From Ruminococcaceae bacterium UBA6413 (GTDB lineage Bacteria > Bacillota > Clostridia > Oscillospirales > Ruminococcaceae): a stretch of 27,689 nt of DNA. The notes under the pieces are model-generated. The model made no database searches. It was not told the DNA's origin and worked only from the letters and a program-made list of their open reading frames with translations. How positions within the stretch are numbered: the stretch's first letter is position 1; the number at the start of each line of letters is the position of its first letter. The stretch covers positions 1 through 27,689 of the forward strand of contig DJPL01000052.1 in NCBI GenBank assembly GCA_002437415.1, given 5' to 3'. The position numbers and the translations under genes are program-made. Below, piece after piece: positions 7,500 to 13,776 of this stretch.

Positions 7500-9403
7500 T
7501 GGCTGTCAGTGTTATTGTCAAAGTCAGCGCAAAATTGCTCAGCTCTAAAAAAGGGCGGCGTTTTATCGTAGGAATAATTTGCGCTGTTTTTCTGTTATTG
7601 TTCGGAATTACAGCAGCTGTGTGGTTTATCATTGCTTCATATTTCGGATTGATCGGCAATGCCATGACTGATGTACTGATTAATCAGTCATGGTCCGATA
7701 TTAACAAATATGTAGCCGGTGCACTCGATGATGTCAACAATACAATAAGCGGAGAAATAAAAGAAACTACATACAGCTTTATGCCGGATTTTTCAATCAA
7801 TCTGTCGAAGGCAGTACTGCAGCAGACGATAGAAGAAAACAATGCTTCAACTATCCTGTTGTACGACAGTTCAGATATAGAGAAGTACGACAAGCTTGCC
7901 GATGAGGCTGTCACAATGTTAAAAGCCGTCAAAAGTCAGAGTGATCTCAATAAAATATTTCCGGATAAAAGATATAAATATTCGGATCTCGAAAACGATA
8001 CGGCATTCTCATTGAATGACAAGAATAATTTCAAAGAGAAAACGAAAGAAATGATACAAACACTCGTTCGTAAAGGGTTGCCTGACTATAATTATATTGT
8101 TACAGAAAAAACGATTGATAACAAGATTTACAAAACACAGGTTCTGACTGTCAAATCAGGCGAAAACACAGATACAGTTCAATATACAGTCAGCGGCGCA
8201 GGTGACATATACCTACCGCTGTTTATAGCAATGTATCACGCTAAAAACGGTGTATATGTAAAAGATATGTTGAAGAACAGCGTATCGGAACTGACGAGCA
8301 ATATAGCCGATAACACTGAATCGAACGGAATTGCGGATTACAACGATTTTATTGCTACAGTACGTTTAGCAAATATTGATCTTTTCGGCGCAGCTGAAAT
8401 AGGAAGGGCTGTTACCAATGCTATATCAAACGGCGCAATCAGTATAACACATAAGATTACCTCAGATGAAAATAATCGTAAGCTTACATTAACTCTCATT
8501 ATGCCGTCTCAAAAAGAATGGGAGGAAATGTTCGGTGTAAGTGAAAAAGAAGATATAGTTACCGATAATCTGAAAGTAATCGAAACCATGCTTGAAAAAG
8601 CCGGCATAACGGATTTATATTTTCCTGTAGCCACTACTATGAAATCCGCTCTGTTTACATACTTTGAAGGTTTTTTCAATTTACCTGTAAACAGCAGTGA
8701 GCTTGAAAACAGAGTTATTCTTACATCACTAAATGCGGAGCAATTTTTTCATCATAATGGGCTATATACAGCCTATGACGGCGGTGTAACGCTTGCGCTG
8801 AAAAATTCTGAAGTTCCTGTAAGGATTGATATTTTACCAAATGCTGCTGATGTAATACAAGACGCTTTTATCTATGACGTTTATGACAGCGAAGAACACA
8901 ATATAATAAAAAGCACACCAAATTATACTTATAACTGTTCTGCTGTCGAAATCGCGTATATCATAGACGTTGACACGTTTAAAGAACAGTATGGATTTGA
9001 TTTTCCCACTATAGTAACGACAAATGGCAATACATTTGAGGCTGGCGACACAATTACCATGCTGGTTGAATACAGCTGTATGGAACGTATTACTATCAGC
9101 GAAGAAGATATCGGTCGCTCGCTTTCCGATATATTCGGTAACTCACAAATGATAATCGGATACTCACATAGTGGCGCTCATAGCAAGGAAAAAGATGAGG
9201 GATTTGATTCGACCGGCTGGTATCATACATTCGGCAGTGAAAAAAATGTATACCATCTCGGAATAAAAGCAGCATTTATTGACGGCGAAGTTGTCAGACC
9301 GGAATATCAAGAACCTCATACATATAACGGATTATCAGTAAAGAATACAGGCGCAAAAGTAAATCCGCTATTATGGTTTAAAGCATACAGAACAGCCGCT
9401 TGA
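7499..9403 (+). CDS. Large single-pass transfer protein, unknown fold
   Basis: A 634-residue protein with a basic N-terminus (KLLSSKKGRR), one strong membrane helix at about 20-45, and nearly 590 residues predicted outside the cell. I do not recognise a family. I see no catalytic motif of lytic transglycosylase, CHAP or NlpC/P60 enzymes, although that slot after VirB4 usually holds a wall-degrading VirB1-like protein. The C-terminal 130 residues look beta-rich. The topology would fit a VirB8-like scaffold or a surface protein. GGAGG at 7485-7489 and a one-base overlap with the VirB4 stop tie it to the transfer operon. It is the last gene before the terminator at 9451. Confidence 0.7.
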   Translation: MAVSVIVKVSAKLLSSKKGRRFIVGIICAVFLLLFGITAAVWFIIASYFGLIGNAMTDVLINQSWSDINKYVAGALDDVNNTISGEIKETTYSFMPDFSINLSKAVLQQTIEENNASTILLYDSSDIEKYDKLADEAVTMLKAVKSQSDLNKIFPDKRYKYSDLENDTAFSLNDKNNFKEKTKEMIQTLVRKGLPDYNYIVTEKTIDNKIYKTQVLTVKSGENTDTVQYTVSGAGDIYLPLFIAMYHAKNGVYVKDMLKNSVSELTSNIADNTESNGIADYNDFIATVRLANIDLFGAAEIGRAVTNAISNGAISITHKITSDENNRKLTLTLIMPSQKEWEEMFGVSEKEDIVTDNLKVIETMLEKAGITDLYFPVATTMKSALFTYFEGFFNLPVNSSELENRVILTSLNAEQFFHHNGLYTAYDGGVTLALKNSEVPVRIDILPNAADVIQDAFIYDVYDSEEHNIIKSTPNYTYNCSAVEIAYIIDVDTFKEQYGFDFPTIVTTNGNTFEAGDTITMLVEYSCMERITISEEDIGRSLSDIFGNSQMIIGYSHSGAHSKEKDEGFDSTGWYHTFGSEKNVYHLGIKAAFIDGEVVRPEYQEPHTYNGLSVKNTGAKVNPLLWFKAYRTAA

Positions 9404-9428
9404 CAAACCCTATTCAATAGGGTAAACG
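9400..9428 (+). promoter_or_regulatory. Candidate promoter with palindromic operator in its spacer
   Basis: TTGACA at 9400-9405 overlaps the stop of the previous gene. Exactly 17 bases later is TAAACG, a weak -10. The spacer contains the perfect palindrome CCCTATT-C-AATAGGG (9408-9422), a typical place for a repressor to block polymerase. The ribbon-helix-helix protein encoded just downstream is a natural candidate binder. The -10 is poor, so the promoter is only likely. Confidence 0.5.
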
Positions 9429-9450
9429 GATAAATTTTATGATACAGATT

Positions 9451-9483
9451 AACCTGCGGTTATTATCGCAGGTTTTTTCTTTT
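9451..9483 (+). terminator. Intrinsic terminator between transfer and mobilisation units
   Basis: AACCTGCG and CGCAGGTT pair around an eight-base loop and are followed by TTTTCTTTT. It ends the long transfer operon. Because the candidate promoter at 9400 lies upstream of it, the mobilisation genes must rely on read-through or on regulation at this hairpin. Confidence 0.85.
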
Positions 9484-9508
9484 GCTATTTTGCAGAAAGG
9501 ACAATAAT

Positions 9509-9910
9509 ATGAAAAAAGAACAAATGAACGTTGCGCTTGACCCGGCATTAAAAGCTAAGATCCGCGGCATGTACAAAAGCGATAATTGCAGTACAATGAC
9601 AGAATTCGTGCAGAAAGCAGTCGAATTTTATATTGGCTATCTTGAAAGTCAGAATTCCGTGAATTTTATCGCTCCAATTATAACCGATACGATAAAATCG
9701 ACTGTTTACGCGACAGAGCAGCGTCTTGCCAGGTTACTATTCAAAGAAGCAGTCGAAACGGCAAAGCTCGCAAATATTACAGCGGCATTTCATCAATTAG
9801 ATGATAACACATTAAAGTCCTTACATATACGCTGCGTACAAGAAGTGTCGAAAATCAACGGTATACTAACTCTCGAAGACGCAACGAAATTCCAGAATGG
9901 TGATGAATAA
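9509..9910 (+). CDS. Ribbon-helix-helix relaxosome accessory protein (probable)
   Basis: A 133-residue protein. Residues 4-45 (MNVALDPALKAKIRGMYKS, then TMTEFVQKAVEFYIGYLE) have the strand-helix-helix pattern of ribbon-helix-helix DNA-binding proteins. The rest is helical and may oligomerise. Its stop codon overlaps the relaxase ATG by one base. In MobL systems such as pLS20, small DNA-binding auxiliary proteins encoded before the relaxase help load it at oriT, and the same role is likely here, perhaps with autoregulation through the palindrome at 9408-9422. ATG 9509 is preferred because AGAAAGGA lies seven bases upstream; an in-frame start at 9482 sits in the terminator tail. Confidence 0.75.
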   Translation: MKKEQMNVALDPALKAKIRGMYKSDNCSTMTEFVQKAVEFYIGYLESQNSVNFIAPIITDTIKSTVYATEQRLARLLFKEAVETAKLANITAAFHQLDDNTLKSLHIRCVQEVSKINGILTLEDATKFQNGDE

Positions 9911-11538
9911 TGCCGAAAATAATAGTTACAAGCAGATACATTGCTCCATCTGTACCAAAATCGCACCTGGAGTATTACACAAAATATATTGCTACACGTC
10001 CCGGTGTAGTGATGAATAACACACTCTCTGCCGGTATCGAACCTCAGAAGCCGTCCCATCCAAATGATCACGTAAGTGAAAAACAAAAACAGATGATAGA
10101 TCAACTTCTGCAGGACTTTAAAGATACCAAAGAACTGTTTGAATATGAGGATTATATCAACAACCCTACGCAAGGGACGGCAACCGAATTAATATCAGCT
10201 GTAATAGACAGAAATGCGGATATAGTAGTAGGAAAATCGGCATACACCCACTATCTCGGCGAACGCCCGGGTGTTGTAAAGGACGGTGAACACGGTCTAT
10301 TCTCCTGGGACGGTCAGAGTGTAGATCTGAATCAGGTAGCTCAAGAAGTTGCGACGCACCGGGGCAATGTGTGGACGCACGTTGTATCATTGCGCCGCTC
10401 TGATGCCGAGCTTTCCGGCTATGCCTATAATGATGAACAAATAACAGCTGACGCATGGCGTTCACTTGTCCGCCGACATATTCTGACTATGGCAGAACAT
10501 ACGAAAATCAAACCTGAAAATTTACAGTGGTATGCTGCGTTTCACAACAAGGAAACAAATCCTCACGTACATATTATGATTTACTCGAAAGATCCTAAAG
10601 AAGGCTATCTGACTAACAATGGGATAGAAAAAATACGCTCTGCCTTTGCCAATGATATTTATTCAGAAGAATTATCCATGCTTAATGAACATCAGACTGA
10701 ATTGCGTAATCAACTGCGCTCATCAGCGGCTATGGCATTTGACAAAATAGCAGCGCAGCTCAGAGCCGGAACATTGCCGGGTCAGCAGAAATTATATGAC
10801 GATATCACAAAGCTCAAAAATATCCTTGATTCTACCAAAGGCAAAAAAGTGTATAAATTTCTCAAGCCTGATGCTAAGGCTGTTGTTGACAGCATTACAC
10901 GGCAGATTTGCAGAAACAAGGATATACAGTCATTATATGAACAATGGTGCAACTGTCAAAAAGACCGTATAGGCATATATACTTCGAAAATTCCGGATTT
11001 CCCATCATTAGAAGACAATCCGGAATTCAAAACGATAAAAAATCATATTATCAGAGCTGTAACGGAAATTTCGGATATTATCGAAACCCAATCAGTTAAG
11101 ATTCACACTGAAGATCCGGCGTTTGAGAACATACCGTTACCTGAAGAGCCGTCAGAAACGCAAAACAACTATGATCATTATGAAAATGAAGAAATTCCGC
11201 TACCTGATGAGCCGCCGGAAACGCAAAACAGCTATGATCATTGCGAAAACGAAGAAATTCCTCTGCCCGATGAGCCGCCTATTGTACAAAAAAATGACAA
11301 AAATATCAAAAAAGCTATCAACAAACAAGCCTCTGACACTGAAGAAGATCTCGAAGAAACTGCCCCGACTATAGATCCTGCTGTCGGCGGCATTGCTATT
11401 TCTCTGTTTGGTCAGCTTACAAGGATGACGCAAGACTCAAATATTGATCAGTCACAATTTATTAACCATTCTGTCGAGGCAGAAATATTAAGAAAAGTAC
11501 TTGAGAAAAAATTAACTCAAGGTCAAAAAATAGAATAA
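9910..11538 (+). CDS. mobL: MobL/MobP3-type conjugative relaxase
   Basis: A 542-residue protein that would nick oriT and lead the single strand through the channel. The region of about 80-270 carries the relaxase signature: SAYTHYLGERPGV, GNVWTHVVSLRRSDA and the metal-binding histidine motif HNKETNPHVHIMIYS (His-x-His). This layout is that of the MobL relaxases (MOBL/MobP3) common in Firmicutes. A helical segment follows. From about residue 405 an acidic proline-rich tail holds two and a half 21-residue repeats. It starts at ATG 9910 overlapping the previous stop, and the HTH gene follows after 14 bases. The catalytic tyrosine cannot be fixed without alignment. Confidence 0.88.
   Translation: MPKIIVTSRYIAPSVPKSHLEYYTKYIATRPGVVMNNTLSAGIEPQKPSHPNDHVSEKQKQMIDQLLQDFKDTKELFEYEDYINNPTQGTATELISAVIDRNADIVVGKSAYTHYLGERPGVVKDGEHGLFSWDGQSVDLNQVAQEVATHRGNVWTHVVSLRRSDAELSGYAYNDEQITADAWRSLVRRHILTMAEHTKIKPENLQWYAAFHNKETNPHVHIMIYSKDPKEGYLTNNGIEKIRSAFANDIYSEELSMLNEHQTELRNQLRSSAAMAFDKIAAQLRAGTLPGQQKLYDDITKLKNILDSTKGKKVYKFLKPDAKAVVDSITRQICRNKDIQSLYEQWCNCQKDRIGIYTSKIPDFPSLEDNPEFKTIKNHIIRAVTEISDIIETQSVKIHTEDPAFENIPLPEEPSETQNNYDHYENEEIPLPDEPPETQNSYDHCENEEIPLPDEPPIVQKNDKNIKKAINKQASDTEEDLEETAPTIDPAVGGIAISLFGQLTRMTQDSNIDQSQFINHSVEAEILRKVLEKKLTQGQKIE
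11131..11280 (+). repeat. 63-bp tandem repeat encoding a proline-rich relaxase tail
   Basis: Units begin at 11131, 11194 and 11257; the last is partial. Each encodes IPLP(E/D)EP followed by an acidic stretch with ETQN-YDH and ENE. The period is exactly 21 codons and codon differences between units are few, so the duplication is fairly recent or kept uniform. Confidence 0.85.
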
Positions 11539-11552
11539 GGAGTGAAAGCGCA

Positions 11553-12335
11553 GTGTTAAAGTTGGACTATTTCAAATTGCCTAACTATATATTTACCGCA
11601 GATCTTACACACAATGAGTTTGCCGTTCTCGCCTATCTCATATCTCTGCACACAAATATACACAGTAAAACAGGCGATTACAAACGTGTACGACAAACAA
11701 CTATTGCTCATTCCTGCGGTATAAAAACTGCACAAACCGTATCGAGAATCATAAAATCGCTCCATAGGAAAGGTTTTATTTCTCATATAATCAAAGCATA
11801 CCGTCCTGACAATCTGATAGGCACTTATACCTATGTTCTTAACACAGAAAAATTGTGCGGCGAATACACGCCTATAAAACGCTCTGTATTTTCAAGAAAT
11901 TTTAATGCAAAACAGCTTAAAATATACTTATATCTTTTAAAGTGCATAGATAAAAAGTTGAGGTACTGTTGGAACAGCTTCAGCGATATATCAAATGTGC
12001 TTAAGATAAAACGAGATGATGTTATTGCCATAGTTTCTGATCTCGTCTGTGAAAGATGTATCAGAAAAACGAGAAAGCTCAGATATGATAACAGGAACGT
12101 ATATTCTGACAACGTTTATAGCATTAAAACAGTGCGTCTGATCAAAAAACGTTTTAAAAAAGAATTGCAGTTCCTTATTTGCCCTCAGAACTGCAATCAC
12201 ATATCAACATACAAAAATAAATTTGTACACTTGTATAATAGCACTTTATCTGAAATTTGTCAATCTGTTTTTTTGAGGGTAAGGGGTAGCCCCCAAAATC
12301 GAAGTTCTATATATAAACCAGCTGTTTTATTGTGA
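11553..12335 (+). CDS. Helix-turn-helix replication-initiator-like protein
   Basis: A 260-residue basic protein. The start LTHNEFAVLAYLISLH and the following RQTTIAHSCGIKTAQTVSRIIKSLHRKGFI form a winged helix-turn-helix like those of replication initiators and replisome organisers in Firmicute mobile elements. A second similar segment (FNAKQLKIYLYLLKCID, then ISNVLKIKRDDVIAIVSDL) suggests two tandem winged helices, as in RepA/RepE-type initiators. It uses a GTG start ten bases after AAGGAG. It follows the relaxase gene closely and is followed by iteron-like repeats, which supports a replication or copy-control role. The last 20 codons run through a GC-rich hairpin and may be a later extension. 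Confidence 0.65.
   Translation: MLKLDYFKLPNYIFTADLTHNEFAVLAYLISLHTNIHSKTGDYKRVRQTTIAHSCGIKTAQTVSRIIKSLHRKGFISHIIKAYRPDNLIGTYTYVLNTEKLCGEYTPIKRSVFSRNFNAKQLKIYLYLLKCIDKKLRYCWNSFSDISNVLKIKRDDVIAIVSDLVCERCIRKTRKLRYDNRNVYSDNVYSIKTVRLIKKRFKKELQFLICPQNCNHISTYKNKFVHLYNSTLSEICQSVFLRVRGSPQNRSSIYKPAVLL
12283..12294. other. GC-rich hairpin GGGG-TAG-CCCC(C)
   Basis: The sequence GGGTAAGGGGTAGCCCCC stands out in an AT-rich setting at the 3' end of the HTH gene and follows a run of seven T. It may be a nick-site or origin-like element, or the terminator of an RNA on the - strand. No function is proven. Confidence 0.4.
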
Positions 12336-12337
12336 AA

Positions 12338-12562
12338 ATAAGTATAAGTGTTAGATTACGTTCTTTATATTCCTGCTATATTAACGATACTTATAACGCA
12401 ATTTTCGGTTTTATTTTTCGCTATAAGCGCACAATGATGTTATGGGATTATTCTGCGTGCGGTTAAATCGCAAATAAAACGTCGCTCTTAAACGGATCAG
12501 CTCGAGTACGATCTCAACTGTAAGAATTTGATTCGGATTTTATTTTTCGCAATAGGCACAGC
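12338..12562. repeat. Iteron-like repeats, candidate replication origin or regulatory region
   Basis: Three related copies of GTTTTATTT(TT)CGCTATAAGCGCAC occur at 12408-12432 (+), 12457-12480 (-, diverged) and 12537-12559 (+). They follow an inverted pair ATAAGTAT (12338-12345) and ATACTTAT (12387-12394). The 350 bases between the HTH gene and dinJ hold no gene. Repeats directly after an initiator-like gene resemble an iteron origin. The copies are imperfect, so this is suggestive only. Confidence 0.45.
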
Positions 12563-12579
12563 ATTTTCGGCAGGAAAAC

Positions 12580-12602
12580 TGTCGCCACCGGCGACAATAA
12601 AA
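12580..12602. repeat. Palindrome TGTCGCC-ACC-GGCGACA, copy 2
   Basis: Matches copy 1 at 183-206 except for two bases at the centre, including the trailing AATAAAA. It lies 34 bases before the -35 box of the dinJ-yafQ promoter. Confidence 0.7.
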
Positions 12603-12629
12603 GCAGCTTTTGGCAAGTAAAGAAATTGC

Positions 12630-12658
12630 TTGACGTTTGCTTTACAAAATGCTATAAT
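12630..12658 (+). promoter_or_regulatory. Consensus sigma-A promoter of dinJ-yafQ
   Basis: TTGACG, a 17-base spacer and TATAAT preceded by TGC. Transcription should start near 12665, giving a leader of about 20 bases with the ribosome site AAAGGAG at 12669-12675. Confidence 0.9.
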
Positions 12659-12684
12659 AATATTAACGAAAGGAGTTGTTTCAA

Positions 12685-12957
12685 ATGGCAAGTACAATGG
12701 TAAATTTCAGACTTGACAATGATGTTAAGACAAATATGGAAAAGGCGTGTAAAGAAATGGGGTTATCGATGACTGCTGCATTTACAATTTTCGCAACTAA
12801 AGTCGCCCGTGAGCGCAGAATTCCGTTCGAAGTTACTGCCGAAGCTCCGAACGAAACAACAATCAATGCAATGAAAAACGTATTGAACAGCAAAGATATG
12901 AGCAGATCGTTCAGCTCCGTTAAGGAACTCATGGAGGATCTCAATGCTGACGATTAA
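12685..12957 (+). CDS. dinJ: DinJ/RelB-family antitoxin
   Basis: A 90-residue antitoxin. The N-terminus MVNFRLDNDVKTNMEKACKE is the ribbon-helix-helix domain of DinJ proteins, followed by GLSMTAAFTIFATKVARERRIPFEV, a hallmark of the family. The acidic C-terminus would wrap and neutralise YafQ. ATG 12685 follows AAAGGAG by nine bases; an in-frame TTG at 12676 directly abuts that site and is unlikely. It overlaps the toxin gene by 14 bases, so antitoxin translation should lead toxin translation. By family the complex represses its own promoter. Confidence 0.93.
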   Translation: MASTMVNFRLDNDVKTNMEKACKEMGLSMTAAFTIFATKVARERRIPFEVTAEAPNETTINAMKNVLNSKDMSRSFSSVKELMEDLNADD

Positions 12958-13216
12958 ATACGAAACTACGTTTAAAAAAGACTATAAGCGTATTATCAAA
13001 CGAGGTTATAATGCAAAGCTTCTTGAGACTGTTCTTGAAATTTTAGTGAATGAACAGCCACTGCCGGCACGGTACAAAGACCACTCTTTAAGCGGTGATT
13101 ATTCTTCGTTCAGGGAATGCCACATAGCGCCGGACTGGTTGTTGATATACCGCATAAATCAAAATGAGCTAATACTGCAATTAACCCGAACCGGTACACA
13201 CAGCGATCTTTTCTAA
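12944..13216 (+). CDS. yafQ: YafQ-family mRNA interferase toxin
   Basis: A 90-residue toxin of the RelE/YafQ fold that by family cuts mRNA on the ribosome. The signature residues are present: KKDYKRIIKRG, the HSLSGDYSSFRECHI strand, then PDWLLIYRI and the C-terminal RTGTHSDLF with the active-site histidine. Length is normal, so it is probably functional. On an ICE such a pair usually stabilises the element in the population. It is followed by a terminator. Confidence 0.94.
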   Translation: MLTIKYETTFKKDYKRIIKRGYNAKLLETVLEILVNEQPLPARYKDHSLSGDYSSFRECHIAPDWLLIYRINQNELILQLTRTGTHSDLF

Positions 13217-13217
13217 A

Positions 13218-13255
13218 AAAATCGAGTTACTTTATGTAGCTCGATTTTCCTTTTT
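13218..13255 (+). terminator. Terminator of dinJ-yafQ
   Basis: The stem AAAATCGAGTTAC/GTAGCTCGATTTT has 13 pairs including one U-G, which works only on the + strand. A run CCTTTTT follows. It begins two bases after the yafQ stop. Confidence 0.9.
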
Positions 13256-13370
13256 ATTCCACAAACTGTTGAAATATTATCCTCAATTTATCGCCAACCT
13301 CGACCGTAAATCCAGCCGTTTCTGCTATCCATCTAAAATGCAAGTTAAAGAGTGCCTACAAGCACTCATA

Positions 13371-13396
13371 CAAAAACAACGGGCAATGCCCGTTGT
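13371..13396 (-). terminator. Intrinsic terminator on the minus strand
   Basis: ACAACGGGCA and TGCCCGTTGT pair around a single central base, and the - strand continues GTTGTTTTTGTAT. There is no minus-strand gene to its right, only the RNA promoter at 13704-13732. A second hairpin GAGTGC/GCACTC lies just to the left. Confidence 0.7.
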
Positions 13397-13478
13397 ATCG
13401 CATATTAAAGCCGTTTACTGTCCTACAAAAAATTGTGCAAATTTTTCAGAGGGGTGAAAAAACTCATATATGAAAACG

Positions 13479-13503
13479 AAAAAACCGCATAACAGAGCGG
13501 TTT
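13479..13503 (-). terminator. Second intrinsic terminator on the minus strand
   Basis: On the - strand AAACCGC-TCTGTTAT-GCGGTTT is followed by TTTCGTTTT. It is nested in a wider inverted repeat CTCATATAT/ATATATGAG (13463-13517). It is the first terminator met by transcripts from the minus promoter at 13704-13732. Confidence 0.75.
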
Positions 13504-13549
13504 CAGATATATATGAGCATAAAAAAAGAGAAATTTATGTAAATTCCCC

Positions 13550-13578
13550 TTGACATGATTTATGCTTTGTGATAGAAT
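13550..13578 (+). promoter_or_regulatory. Consensus promoter for a putative non-coding RNA
   Basis: TTGACA, a 17-base spacer and TAGAAT. No protein gene lies downstream on +. The predicted start is near 13585, about 20 bases before the first stem-loop. Confidence 0.85.
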
Positions 13579-13703
13579 GTATATAAATAAAAAACACCAC
13601 ACACAGGCTGTACAGTTCCTGCAAGAACGATACAGCCCCTCATCAGCTCGATGTCACAAACCCATCTGACTGACTTAGTGCAATAGTGCCTTTAGTGTGC
13701 TTC

Positions 13704-13732
13704 ATTATAGCACATTTAATACAATTTTGCAA
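13704..13732 (-). promoter_or_regulatory. Promoter facing into the RNA locus (antisense)
   Basis: On the - strand TTGCAA, a 17-base spacer and TATAAT preceded by TGC. The start would be near 13697, and the transcript would run to the terminators at 13503 or 13396. Its first 110 bases are fully complementary to the + RNA. The minus transcript has no convincing reading frame. Confidence 0.75.
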
Positions 13733-13776
13733 GAGCTTTCAGAAGTTTACCGGACGCTGGAGGCTCTTGTGTTTTT
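13728..13776 (+). terminator. Terminator of the putative small RNA
   Basis: CAAGAGCTTTCAG (13730-13742) pairs with CTGGAGGCTCTTG (13757-13769) across a 14-base loop. Two of the 13 pairs are U-G and would be C/A mismatches in the opposite strand. TGTTTTTG follows. The U-G pairs assign the structure to + strand RNA. Confidence 0.75.

Larger units (their letters stand above)
13585..13776 (+). ncRNA. Putative structured small RNA of unknown family
   Basis: A strong promoter ends seven bases upstream and a terminator hairpin closes it, giving about 190 nt. It starts with a near-perfect hairpin at 13606-13637 (GGCTGTA-CA-GTTC / GAAC-GA-TACAGCC), holds GTGC/GCAC at about 13697-13714 and ends in the 13-bp hairpin at 13730-13769. 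The ends AAAAACAC (13590-13597) and GTGTTTTT (13769-13776) are also complementary. No start codon with a ribosome site opens a useful frame. I compared it by eye with 6S, tmRNA, SRP, RNase P and T-box features and saw no match. It could be the first part of a longer RNA reaching about 14078. Confidence 0.55.

Noticed and set aside
13269..13457. Open frame of 62 codons on + starting with TTG
   Set aside because: No ribosome site; two strong hairpins (13352-13369 and 13376-13396) lie inside. Probably not translated, though a gene remnant cannot be excluded.
13635..13655. CTGATGAG on the minus strand, like a hammerhead ribozyme core
   Set aside because: The partner GAAA after stem II and the third stem are missing; the match is only the short core box.
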